The position numbers and the translations under genes are program-made. DNA of 64,000 nucleotides from Enoplolaimus lenunculus. Lineage: Eukaryota; Nematoda; Enoplea; Enoplida; Thoracostomopsidae. Positions within the stretch are counted from its first letter, which is position 1. Each line of letters opens with the position of its first letter. Below are positions 37,850-48,270 of the stretch, piece by piece. The DNA lies in contig JASANG010003346.1 in assembly GCA_030248215.1 (NCBI GenBank), positions 1 to 64,000 of the forward strand, given 5' to 3'. The notes beneath the pieces were generated by a model that made no database searches, was not told the origin of the DNA, and saw only the letters and a list, made by a program, of their open reading frames with translations.

Positions 37850-39448
37850 GACCAAACACAGTATGAGAAAACTCTAATTTATTCATAACTCTAACTTAAA
37901 ATTTTTGTCTACGTGAAAATCACACTTAAACCGGACCAAATTCGGAACAAAACCAATGGTTAAACAAAAATAAATCACATTCGCTTAGTTCACAACCAAC
38001 ATTAGCTGCTGCTTAACAAACCAAACCACAATCATACAGATTAACTATTCTGTGTCAACCTAGAACCAAAACCAGACATGACTTGACTCTAATTGGACAA
38101 CGCTACTCGTTTCGAGTTTGTCACCTCTTGAAAAAGCAGCCAATCAGAATAGAGTTATGGCAAATTCAAATGGTTTTATCCAATAGAAATTAAAGTGTTC
38201 CGTTTTCGTTGACAGACAATAGACCAATGAGGTTGAAGAATTATTAAAAATTAACCAATTCCTGAATAGTCAATAAAATTATTCAATAAGAATTGAGTTT
38301 GGGCGATCAATCACTATGTTTTCTAGCCAATCAGATTTAAACGTTTTAAAACGGTAGTAGTTAATATAAAGTATTATAATTTTAGTAAGTAACATACTGT
38401 AGTGAGAGAATCTAAAGAAGCTTCATTTATTATTTTGGGATCAATATTAGCGAATAGAATGAAATTTTGTTGCCAGATGAAGCTAATTAAAAAATCATAA
38501 ACATTATTGCAAAAATTACAAAAAAAATTGCGTTTATAACCTCAGGTAAAAGTTCAGATTCATCACAACAGCAAGAGTCTGTGTTTACTTTGGACAAGAG
38601 TAATACAACTTTACCCAATATTGTATCTTTCGAAAAGCACCAACACGCGTTACGTTTTTGTTCTACCTACATCCCACTTTGTGGGGGGTTGATGTCGTAT
38701 GGATTAGCTAATTGTCATGGCCGGAGCAGCCACTCCCCCCCCCGATACCCCAGTTTTTTTGGGGGGCTCAAACCAAAAAGGGGCCCTCATCTTAATCTAG
38801 ATTTTAAATAAAAAATTTGAAATAGGTATATTTTGAGCATCGCAAGGGGTCCCCAACCCGGATCTTTGGTGCCCCCACCCTAGCCTGCTCCGGCACTGCG
38901 AATTGGGAAGTATATATACTTCATGGGAAAGGCTTCATTTTTTAAAAATAAACCGAAATATTGGATTGTCGTTTGGATGAATGCTTATACACCCTCACAA
39001 ATGAAGATTCGCCTACAAAATCAACACCCGCTGGTTACACACAAATTATATACAGGCGCTTTGTTTATTGCAAAGATACTCTGTATTTGTACCCCTTACA
39101 CCCACATTTAACGGCAAGGCTTCGATTTAGGCTAAGGATCGAGCTAGGCTTAGAATCAGGTTTAGGGATTAACAGAGGTTTTAGGCAAAAGGTTTAGACT
39201 TAGATCTGTTTCCTAAACCTAAACGTAGGCTGCCAGAACCAATGCCAAAGCTGTTGGACTGGAATGTTTAGAGAAGCCAAGTATTCAATATTTGTCAGTT
39301 CATCGTCTAAAAGGGATTTTCCATTGATAAACCTTGTTAATGTACAAATACAAATTGATCTAATGATGATCAGAAATTGAACTAATTTAATTTTGTCTTC
39401 AATCTTACGCTGGATTACGGTAGAAATATTACTTTCAGTCGTAAAAAT
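37850..39448. other. Gene-free stretch with small repeats
   Basis: No gene is supported. Several CCAAT/ATTGG motifs cluster at 38090-38340 (CCAATCAG, CCAATGAG, CCAATAGA), which could be chance. It also holds the GC-rich element at 38717 and TTAGGC-like motifs at 39110-39230. Confidence 0.4.
38717..38897. mobile_element. Small GC-rich inverted-repeat element
   Basis: TGGCCGGAGCAGCCACT at the left and CCTGCTCCGGCACTG at the right are inverted. Long C and T/G runs lie inside. A GTGCTCCGGCACTG end also occurs near 31240, suggesting a family. Confidence 0.45.
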
Positions 39449-41601
39449 CAGGGTTCCAGCGGAATTCCGATTTCGGCTAAAATTCGATAAAATTTGCGTT
39501 ACGATTCCAATTCCGACTGGATGCAATTCCGATGCCGGAATTCTAATTAATGTTATTGAACGTGAATTTAGCCTGTTGTTTCGTTTGTTTAGACTTAAGC
39601 TGTTTGTTTTCAGTAAGTATACTCACTTGATACTTGAAGAGCATCTAGCAGAGAAATTTTTTTTCAAGGACTAACCATCAAAATACGGCCGCAATTGAAA
39701 ACTTTATGTTTTACCTTTAAACCAAACTTTAAATTCTGTTTACAGCTGTAAGCAGTGATGTCCGCACCACAAATTTTCAAATATAGCTCAAGATTTTGTT
39801 AAATACCCTTACTGCAGCGACAAATATTCATTTTGGGTATTCTCTACTGAACTGTAACCACAAACTCAGGACATTAATTATCGTCGCTCCATAGAATTGG
39901 TTTATTTTCAAAAATCTGGGTCCTGTTGTTTATGATTTTATAACACTTTATATTTAAAGTTTTGAAATGCTAAAAACGCTCAACGGCAACTCAAATTAAG
40001 GCCAAACTGATCCACTGATACAAAAATTGGCAGACCTTCATTAATATCATACGTTAATCTTGCGCTTTGCTAAAATTAAACCCATTCAAGTGCCCAATTC
40101 GGTGTTTCTGTGGCTTCCGATGTAATTCGAGCGCAATGTGTTAAACGGAACATAAAAGAAATTTCTCAAAAATAGTCATAATTCACAGTCTTTGAAACAA
40201 ACAATCTTTTCCTAAATCTTCAACAATATACCGACGTTTTGACTTCTGCTATTTCCGCCTACTATGGTGAATTAAAAGTCTATGTGAACTTTTTGTGAAA
40301 TTAGCCGCAGAAACCCCTCTTCTTCTGAACGAATGAGTTACAATGGATTCAATGTCAATTCATGCCCTTTTGGCGGCATGTTTCAAAGCACATCTGATTG
40401 CCCCATACGTTGCGGCTTTTTCATTGGCAAATAATCTTTCGGCTTGTTTGCGCATTATTTGTAACAGGTAATCGTCTTTGTTTTCTAGGTTCACATGTGC
40501 TAAATAGCGAATTAACAAAGCGACCGGACACATATCGTTACCTGTAACAGCCATAATAACCCAATTTTCCTGGCCCAACTGATCAGTTTTTGCCAGTCAC
40601 ACAATTAAAGCGCAACGTATTCGTCATTTGGTTCAAAATCCAAATCTGACAGCTGTAATTTTCTGAGTTCGGAAAAACGAAAAACTCCGGCAAATGCAAG
40701 AATGCAAAATATATAATGCATCATGCAAAAATCTTTAATTGCAGCCTTGGAGATCAAAAGTGGGGTTACTAACAGTTGTATATAATTGTAGTGGACTAAT
40801 TGTGCTTAGTCTGTTAACTGGCTTGGCGCATAGCAGTTTAGAATCCTGTATAATCAAAATTAGAATCGAGCTTTGATGCTGAAACTGCACATTTGCAAGC
40901 TTATGCGCCCAGCTAATAGCGCATAAAGTTGAATTTAAAATTGCTATGTTGCATCCAAACTGCACTTTAGTTACAAAATACATACACACATTGATAGGAT
41001 CAACTGGAAAACTGTCGAGGCAACTTCGAAAACAGGAAAACAAACCATACAAACAACACAAATATTGCCGCAAAGTAGTAATAGCTAACGGATGTATTTC
41101 AATGTGTGAATCAAGCGTTTGGAATGTCCGGTCCGGCATTATTGTTAACACACTGCTAACATAGCAATTTATAAAAATACAAAAAAAAATGCGGAAAGAA
41201 ATTGGCAGGGACGGAGGGAGGATATGCGTAAATCAATGTAGAAAAAACCACATACAATTTGGCAACTGATTCGAGCAGAGAACTGAGCTGAGTGAAATTT
41301 CTAACCTAGAACTCAACAAAAACAGACAGTAGATCATAATCTCTAAATTAGGCATTCAAAATAAACATTTAACAGCGCTAGTTGAATAACGTTATACACA
41401 GTCAGCTGCTATTCAAGCAATTTTTAATTAAACTGTAAAGAATACAAACAGGCATACTGCAGCAAAAGTCAAAAGTCATATACTTTGAATTTACTTTTTA
41501 ATAGAATTAAAAAATTATATTATGATTCTGATTCTGGTTCCGACAAAAAAATTAGATCTCGATTCCGATTCCGACAAAAAGTTCTTGCAAATGGAACCCT
41601 G
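39449..41601. mobile_element. 2.15-kb element with hAT-like ends enclosing a tyrosine recombinase remnant
   Basis: The left tip CAGGGTTCCAGCGGAATTCC and the right tip TGCAAATGGAACCCTG are inverted over CAGGGTTCCA. The flanks GTAAAAAT (39441-39448) and GTAAAAAC (41602-41609) match at 7 of 8 positions, as expected of an 8-bp duplication. CCGATTCCGACAAAAA-type motifs lie below both ends. The left 30 bases resemble the MITE at 10048 closely. Inside on the minus strand is a broken tyrosine recombinase (40215-41151). That the ends and the recombinase belong to one element is inference; a later insertion of a DIRS or Crypton fragment is the alternative. Confidence 0.6.
40215..41151 (-). pseudogene. 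Tyrosine recombinase (phage-integrase fold), frame-broken
   Basis: Reading down the minus strand, an N-terminal core-binding part contains LDSFPVDPINVCMYF and STLCAISWAHKLANVQ. The catalytic domain follows: FAGVFRFSELRKLQLSDLDF carries the first catalytic Arg region, KTDQLGQENWVIM follows, then CPVALLIRYL, then HSFRRRGVSAA with the H-x-x-R motif. Last comes SKRRYIVED, where the Tyr is the likely nucleophile. At least two frame changes (near 40735 and 40600) and two in-frame stops (after the AAKRA segment and before the final Tyr) break it. The motifs fit recombinases of DIRS, Ngaro or Crypton elements. No reverse transcriptase was seen beside it, which leans against a whole DIRS. Confidence 0.75.
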
Positions 41602-42338
41602 GTAAAAACATTATCTACTAAAATTTCAATTTTAGCGTCTGAACTGAGTCAAACTAGAAAACGTTGCCAGCATTCTGGTCTGCATAAATGCAGCCAATTA
41701 CTAAAATGTAACAAATCTAGTTCTGCTTTACGTTAAACCAAAATATATGTTCACAAAATAGGCCTTCTTGGCTAATTCGGGCAACGATACAGAGTATAAT
41801 CTTAGGGAAGTTGTAAATTGACTCTGCCGCATTTTCGTTCTAAAGTTAATAACTCCATTGTTAGCGGTGAATTACTATATTTTACGTGAATGTTGGGTTT
41901 TAACAAATGTTGGCTTAAGTTTAGTTTCAAAATCGTAAGTTTGTAATATTACGCAATATATTTCAGTTAAATATAAAAATATTTATTTTTTGAATATTGC
42001 ATTTACAAAATGTGTATAAATGAAGCATGAATAAAATTTAAATGCCGCGGATTATATACAATTCAAAGTTTTGCCAGGAATATTACAATTCTCAAGGAAA
42101 ATCTATACTTTAGCCAAAATGTGAAGTTGGCAAAGTTTATGTTTTAGCTGTAAAGTTTAGAATTGGCAGCAAATGTTTCGGGTCAACAATTATATAAACT
42201 TTGGGCGGAATAACTAAATTTTTAATTGGTAGGTTTATTAAAATTTGGCAGAAAAGGTTTAAAATCTTGGTGTAGTGTGTTTGGGCGGTCAGCACTTTTT
42301 GCAAGCAAAAGAACACTTAGGGTAGTAATATACATTTG
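41602..42338. other. Gene-free AT-rich stretch
   Basis: No gene, no clear repeat. The open frames here are short and lack context. Confidence 0.4.
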
Positions 42339-42690
42339 ATGACGCCCGGCGTCTTCCGTCACCTGTATAGCGTTGTCCGCCACCCGTATGGTGTCGTTGG
42401 CCAATGTACGGCGCCGTCCGTCGCCACAAGTCACGGTGCGGTAATATACTCGAATTACTCACGTACCATACCGTATGGTGACGGACGGCGACGTACAGGT
42501 GAAGGACGGCCCCGTACAGGTGAAGGACGGCGCCGTACAGGTGACGGACGGCGACGTACAGGTGAAGGACGGCCCCGTACAGGTGAAGGACGGCGCCGTA
42601 CAGGTGACGGACGGCGACGTACAGGTGAAGGACGGCCCCGTACAGGTGAAGGACGGCGCCGTACAGGTGACGGACGGCGCCGTATAACAA
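42339..42690. repeat. Foldback element with internal 63-bp higher-order tandem repeat
   Basis: The left part (CTTCCGTCACCTG, GGCGCCGTCCGTCGCC) is inverted relative to the right (GGTGACGGACGGCG). From 42477 a 63-base unit repeats exactly at 42540 and 42603 and partly at 42666. Each unit is three 21-base monomers starting GGTGACGGACGG, GGTGAAGGACGG and GGTGAAGGACGG and ending GTACA, which differ at two or three sites. Because 21 and 63 are multiples of three, all frames stay open and give false repetitive proteins. Confidence 0.85.
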
Positions 42691-43016
42691 GTGTAGCGCA
42701 ACCCTAAGCAGTTTAGGTCGATCTGCAAAAATTGCATACTTCCGTCGTACAGTGACGTTGAACGTATAAAACTGATTGCAATGCTGCAAGAGTGCAAGCT
42801 AAACTGTAAAAAAATTTCGGGTTGGAAATGGCAACATTCATAGTTTGTGTGTAGAGTGCGTCCAACATTTTATCAACAAAAATAACTTTTTTCAATATTT
42901 ATGGCAGGAACCTAAATGGTTAGCCCTCCTCTGACGTCACTGGGTTAACAGTGTTCTCGGTCGGTCTTTTGAATGTTGTTTATAAATTTGCTAGCGATAA
43001 TATATAATACATTGAT

Positions 43017-43222
43017 CCATGTATATAAAGATCAGAAGCGGAACGTTTTTCTGCAGGACTGCAATAGAGTAGAATTGAAATTTTAGAATATTTTTTGCTA
43101 AAGTTTGGCCGTATGATTTTAGGCATTGGCTTAGGTATAAGCTCATTCTTAATTAGGCTTAGGAGATTTGGCACAGGCATATGCTTATACGTGCGTTTTG
43201 GTCCTGTTCTATATATTGGCCA
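43017..43222. mobile_element. MITE with TTAGGC motifs, copy 3
   Basis: CCATGTATATAAAGATCAG and GGAACGTTTTTCTGC at the left match the copies at 16196 and 62830. The right end is GGTCCTGTTCTATATATTGG. ATACATTG and CTACATTT flank it, a possible 8-bp duplication with 6 matches. The short minus-strand frame across it is not a gene. Confidence 0.7.
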
Positions 43223-43459
43223 ACTACATTTAGTAACTTTGTAGCAGGGCACAATAGTGCTACGTCATACTTCAAAACGATATTTATTTGTTTAATAATT
43301 AAAGTGATAAATGAGACAAATTGGCTTGTTTGCGCGCGCAAACTGTTTATACATATATAGTTCTGTAATTTTGGTAGTTCATCCTATGCCAAAATTTCGG
43401 CTATGCCCATGTATTTGACGGTGTGATTTGAATCAAATCTTTATCTTTCCGCAATTCAG

Positions 43460-43661
43460 GTGGCCAATGTTACTTTAAGGGGCGTAACAACAGATTAAGC
43501 CTATTCCTAAGCCTAAGCCTAAGCCTAATCTTTGCAAAAATGTGTTCCTAAGCCTAAGCCTAAGTCTAAAGCCTAAGCCTAAGCAAAAAAGTAATCTAGA
43601 ATTTAAACCTACTCTTTTATGGACCTATCAGAAACCTGGACGCCCCTTAAAGCAACATGGA
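43460..43661. mobile_element. GGCC-ended MITE with TTAGGC array, copy 2 (inverted)
   Basis: It begins GTGGCCAATGTTACTTTAAG and ends CTTAAAGCAACATGG. CAATTCAG occurs exactly on both sides (43452-43459 and 43662-43669), a perfect 8-bp target duplication. The interior CCTAAGCCTAAGCC arrays are the reverse of those at 34718. Confidence 0.88.
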
Positions 43662-43747
43662 CAATTCAGACACTGTGCCGCTCCATAACTATAGATCAAA
43701 ATCCAGGCCTGTACCTACCATGCTCACCTTGCTAGGGGAGGCTAACA

Positions 43748-43859
43748 TGTAAAAAGTAGGGTCGGAATGTATTTCTGCGGGACTGCATACAGTAGGTTTA
43801 GGCTTAGGCTTAGGAATATGCTTATATATATTGTTACGGCCATGTTCAATACATTGGCC
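43748..43859. mobile_element. Short TTAGGC MITE copy with degraded left end
   Basis: GGTCGGAATGTATTTCTGCG, GGTTTAGGCTTAGGCTTAGG and GGCCATGTTCAATACATTGG follow the order of the other copies, but the left terminal repeat is not recognisable. Confidence 0.6.
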
Positions 43860-43948
43860 GGTTTTGGCGTAATAGTCTTAGGCTTTGTTTGGTATTAACT
43901 GTTGTTAAGTGGTGCTGAAAATAAATGGTTTTCATAAAAGGACGTGTA

Positions 43949-44285
43949 CTGTTACCCAAATAAGAGGGAGGGGTAATAAGAGGGCGTCCCTCATTTTGAG
44001 TCCCAATCGATAGGAGTCCGTATCGTTAAGAACAGTCCGTAAGCGGATAGAGTCCCTCAACGATAACTAGAGAACATAAACGTCAACGGTACGTAATTGT
44101 AGTGCATAAATAACTCCAGGCCCAAACCGAGTTGAGTTCAAAACTTTAGAGCATGCTGAAGTTTTGAAAGTACATTTCTAAGCATAACCTTGCATTATCA
44201 CTCAACTTTTTGATACACGATAAATAAACGTTTAATTCAACGGATAGTTACAATGCCAGATATTAGTAACGAAGGGCGGCGGAGG
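43949..44285. mobile_element. CTGTAGTGAC-family MITE, copy C, right end lost
   Basis: It begins CTGTTACCCAAATAAGAGGG after TA, then follows copies A and B (GGAGTCCGTAT, CATAAATAACTCCAGG, AACGAAGGGCGGCGGAGG). At about 44285 it runs into ACGGTGACGG-type repeats instead of its own right end. Confidence 0.7.
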
Positions 44286-45920
44286 AACCAGACGGTGACG
44301 GATGGCACCGGACGGTGACGAACGGTGAAGGAATTCATTAAAAAGTATAGCGGCACACTTATTGTATATATGTCGTCGAGCATTGTTGTATAATTATGCC
44401 TGATATTGTTACGGGTACGATCAACGAGTCAGTCCTAGAAATTGGTTGGCTCAACCGAATTTTGCTTTTCTTGGTCAAAGACCGTTTAGATAGAAAGGCG
44501 GATCGATCCTAGCCTTTGAGGTTTTAGACAGTTTTCCTTGCCACTGATTCGAACCAGGGCTGTTTATCCGTTTTTCGTTAGACTCTGATTGTCGTAGTAT
44601 TTTCATATCTGCGTAAAAGTTCGAGTCTCCTGTAGTTCTAAATTTTATTCTAATTTTAGCCATGGCTCTTGGGCCAGGAATCTGCTGAGCGCTCTAGGTT
44701 CAAGACTGGACTCAGATTAAAGTTTTGGTTTATTGTTTTTTCTGTACAGTTTATACATACATAAATCGTTGAGTTAAAATACCTTAATCCTAAAATCAGG
44801 CTTAAGAAATCAGACGCGAGCTTAATTTTGATAACTTCAATTAAAATTGAAATTAGTTTATAGTATTTGCTAAAAAGAACTTGATACGTGATTTAGGAAA
44901 TTTCGATGTGTTCTTGGTTTCTTACCACATATCAACTACCCTACAGCTATTTACCGCAGCTCATATTTATGAATCGCTACTTGAGATATGCTCTATGTCT
45001 CATGATGGTGAGCTAGATTAAGCTATATGGGGCCTTTGGGTAGGCGCGGCTTAACTCCGAATCAGGCTCAATGGTTCGCTTAAGCCTGGGATAAGGATTC
45101 CCACTCATTACATGGGCAATTCAGCCAAGCTCACCATCAGTACCTTAAAGGTTTTCAGAAAAGCTGCACGTTTACCGTAAGGTCTTACGAGGGTAGGGGT
45201 ACACCACGAGAATCTCGCTATGTGCATGCTCAAAATTCCAAAGGTTTCTAGAGAAATTCTCTGTTTAGATATATCCCTTAGCACTGTGTCCGTTTCTGAG
45301 GGCACTACATTTTGCTTAGACTTAAGCGTGATTTTTCACAGGCTGCACATTCAGCAGTTTGATTGTCAACTGGTCGAGACCTGTTAATTACTTAGTTCAC
45401 TGGGGCCTGGCTAGAATCGCCCAAAATCACGGGGTACACATAAGTTTTCTATAACGATAGGGCCTTAGCTCTTTTGTTTGTCATATCCTAGATGCTTAGC
45501 ATTAGGCTGTATTGGCCTCCCTACCGTGCTGACAATCAACCCGCAAATGTTATTTATATTCTTTTAGTGTGCTTGTTTTTCTATAGAATCGCAGCCTAAG
45601 TTGCGCCACCTTGCAGGTTTCCTGATTTAAGATTTTTCCCTCAAAAGTTTATGCAAAAATTCCTGCACCTGCGTTGTCGCCAACGCCAGTCAAAGTTTAA
45701 ATCAAAACTTGATCCACACCCCTTCGTGAAAACTAGAAAATTCTAACTGGGCCCCCCTTTAAAGTTCTTACGAAATTTTACCCCTGCGCGAAACGCGCAT
45801 AACCCCCCTTGCATCAGCGCCCCGAAACTCTCGTGCATACTAAGTCGCCTCCGTGTGCAGAGAGATCGGTTTGCTGTCGCGGCTCGAGCACGCGAGCGAA
45901 AACCGAAAAATCTCAAACTG

Positions 45921-46096
45921 AACTGAATGTTCAGCCTGTGCACCGCTCTTATATAGTGCGCGAGGCCCAAATTTCGACCAATCAGCGCGCCCCAGAAACA
46001 GACATCATAATCTTATCTTATTGGACAAAAATCTCGCAGTGTCAGCTAACCAATGAGAGGTGAGCATTTGATAAATTCGCAAAAACCTGTGATTGG
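45921..46096 (-). promoter_or_regulatory. Putative RNA polymerase II core promoter with CCAAT boxes
   Basis: On the minus strand TATATAA (45955-45949) lies 31 bases before the A of an initiator-like TCAGTT (A at 45924). That is the textbook spacing. Upstream within 170 bases are four CCAAT/ATTGG boxes, at 45978-45982, 46019-46023, 46050-46054 and 46092-46096, two of them next to GC-rich GCGC motifs. Transcription would run toward 45.9 kb and below. The first ATG downstream opens only 31 codons (MHESFGALMQ...), so the product is unknown and may be non-coding. Confidence 0.5.
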
Positions 46097-46849
46097 CTAC
46101 AGCGCCCAGTGCTTAATTTTCAAGTGAGAAGTCGTAAGGGAGCCAACGTGGATTACCCCTACTCAGGGCCTGGACACAATATATTACACAGTACCGGAGC
46201 AGAAAGAGGTTGGGGCAAGATCTTCTCCCACACTCTCACTCAAATCACAACAACCACGTGCAGCTTTTGTTGTAGGGCGTCCCTTGCTACCTAAGAAATC
46301 ATGCTGAAACTATTTACGTGCACGAATTCCTGATAGAATGGGGGTCTGCATTACAAGTCAGGTATATGATAAAATACAATGGCAGTAAAAAGCAAGACAC
46401 AACAATTAAAAAGGCAATACATTATTAGAAAGATTTAGGTTAGACAACGCGTTCATATGTGCGCGTAAAAATCTTAGGCCACGTATCCCTTATACAGGTT
46501 GTCAGATTTAACAAGTAAGTTTATCAAGAGTAAATTGTCGAAAATCCTGACCAGCGTTGTAAACCAGTATACCTGCATTTTACCTAAGTTATTTAATTTT
46601 TTTTCCTCTCCTGCTAATAATTTGACTGACAGTCACAGACTCCAACACGAGGCCTTAAAGGAAACAAATTTCGTATGGATTCTTGGTCTGGCTATGATTC
46701 ATACATGCAGGGGTAGCTATTTTGAAAACGGGGGTCCTGAGAAATTGTTTGCCTGGTAACTGAGATCATTCCTTTCAAGTATAACGTGCAGAATTCTAAA
46801 ATGCCAACGAGCCATAGCTCCTTAAGTATCCGTCAACGGACTTCAATCG

Positions 46850-48270
46850 GGGTAATTTTACTAACCGAGACGGTACGCTAAATTGAATGGTTTCAAATTC
46901 GATGCTATTCCCAAGTAAACTGAAAATCGCAACTGCCCAAGATTCATCGGTCAAGTACTAAATACACAATCGTTTAAAGCCTCAATCGGCCGTAACTTTT
47001 CAAATAGTCGTTTGCGGACAGTATTCGAGGTAGTTTTCTAGCTCAGCGGAACGTGGGGAGTCAAATGGCATCAAGTTTGACAACGCCTCCCGAAAAAGTT
47101 AAAATCGCATTTTTCAGAGCCTTATCCGCAAAGCGTGTACACGCTAAATTTTGAAATTTTCAATTAACCATAAATTTTTAACTATGGGTTTGCGGGCCAT
47201 GTTTGGGGTGGTTTTCTTGCTCTACTCAGCCAGCCGAATCGAATGATATCAATTTTAACCCAGTAGCTCGAAAAAGTTGAAATCGCGTTTTTCGGGATCC
47301 GGTCCGTAAAGGTGTGTACATGTAAATTACCAAAAGTTTCAAATGGTCATAACTTTTTACGTTATGATTTGGGAACCCTGCTTGGGGTGGTTTTCTTACC
47401 CAGTGCGATGCGCGGAATCGAATGGTGTCCATTTTTAAGGTGGATCGTGAAAAAGTGAAAATCGCATTTTTCAGGATCCGATCCGTAAAGCGTACACATG
47501 TAAAATCTTAAAAAGCTTTGATTGACCATAACTCCTTATGCATGGATTTGCGGACAGGGTTTGGGGTAGTTTTCTTAACCGGCTCGATGAGCTGAATCGA
47601 TTGATACCAATTTTAGCGCCCAACCCCGGAAAAGTGAAAATCGCGTTTTTGGACCGGGATCCGTAAAAGCGTGTACACGTTAAATCACGAAAGCTTCAGA
47701 GGCCCATAACTCGTTATCTATTGGTTTCCGGATAAGGTTCGGGGTGGTTTTCTTGATCAGCTCAGCGAGCTGAGTTGAACAGTACAAATTTTAACGTCCG
47801 ATCTCGGAAAAGTGAAAATCGCATTTTTCATACCCGGGCCTCTGGACGGGTATACACAAAATTTCGAAATTTTCAAAAGCCTATAAATTTTGACTGCTGC
47901 CTTACGGGCTATAACTGGGATGGTTTTCTTAGTCAATGCGATACGGATAAGTGTCTGGCACCGGTCTCCGCACTATATTTTAGAAAATGAAAATCATATT
48001 CACCTAGGAAACCCTCTCCGTAACCAGTACGTACAGCCTAAATTTGTCCTAAATTTCCAGATATGTCCACTAATAGCGCAGGTTCGGAGCGGCTTTCTCA
48101 GCTTAAACACGGGTCCAAAATGATTGGAACCGGTTTTCAAATCCAGGGGGCCTAAAATTATAATAATATTTCAAAAATTCGTATTCACAAAATTTCAAAA
48201 TTTGTCGCAAAATCTCGGTTGGCCTGAAACGGCAGCCGGGACGGCTTACTCAGCCGATCCGGTGTGCCTG
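46850..48270. repeat. Degenerate tandem satellite, period about 178 bp, about 8 units
   Basis: The phrase GGTTTTCTT or a close variant falls at about 47032, 47210, 47389, 47568, 47746 and 47922, and less well at 48091 and 48241. Each unit also has AAAGTGAAAATCGCATTTTT, CCGTAAAGCGTGTACAC and a GACCATAACT-like phrase in the same order. Units differ by perhaps a quarter to a third of positions. The period shortens in the last units. Confidence 0.8.

Noticed and set aside
42477-42690. CRISPR-like regular repeats
   Set aside because: Units are head-to-tail without unique spacers, and this is animal DNA.
42289-42797. Repetitive proteins of 70-166 residues on both strands
   Set aside because: Created by the 63-base tandem repeat, whose length is a multiple of three.
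44407-44420. Possible LTR start TGTTACGGGTACGA
   Set aside because: No second copy or ACA end, no primer-binding site, no retroviral-type proteins nearby.
44475-44663. tRNA-like B box (GGTTCGAATCA on the minus strand near 44545)
   Set aside because: No cloverleaf: the T-stem does not pair and no A box stands at the right distance.
45743-45970. 75-codon minus-strand frame over the promoter
   Set aside because: Its first codons overlap the TATA box, so it would begin upstream of the predicted start of transcription.
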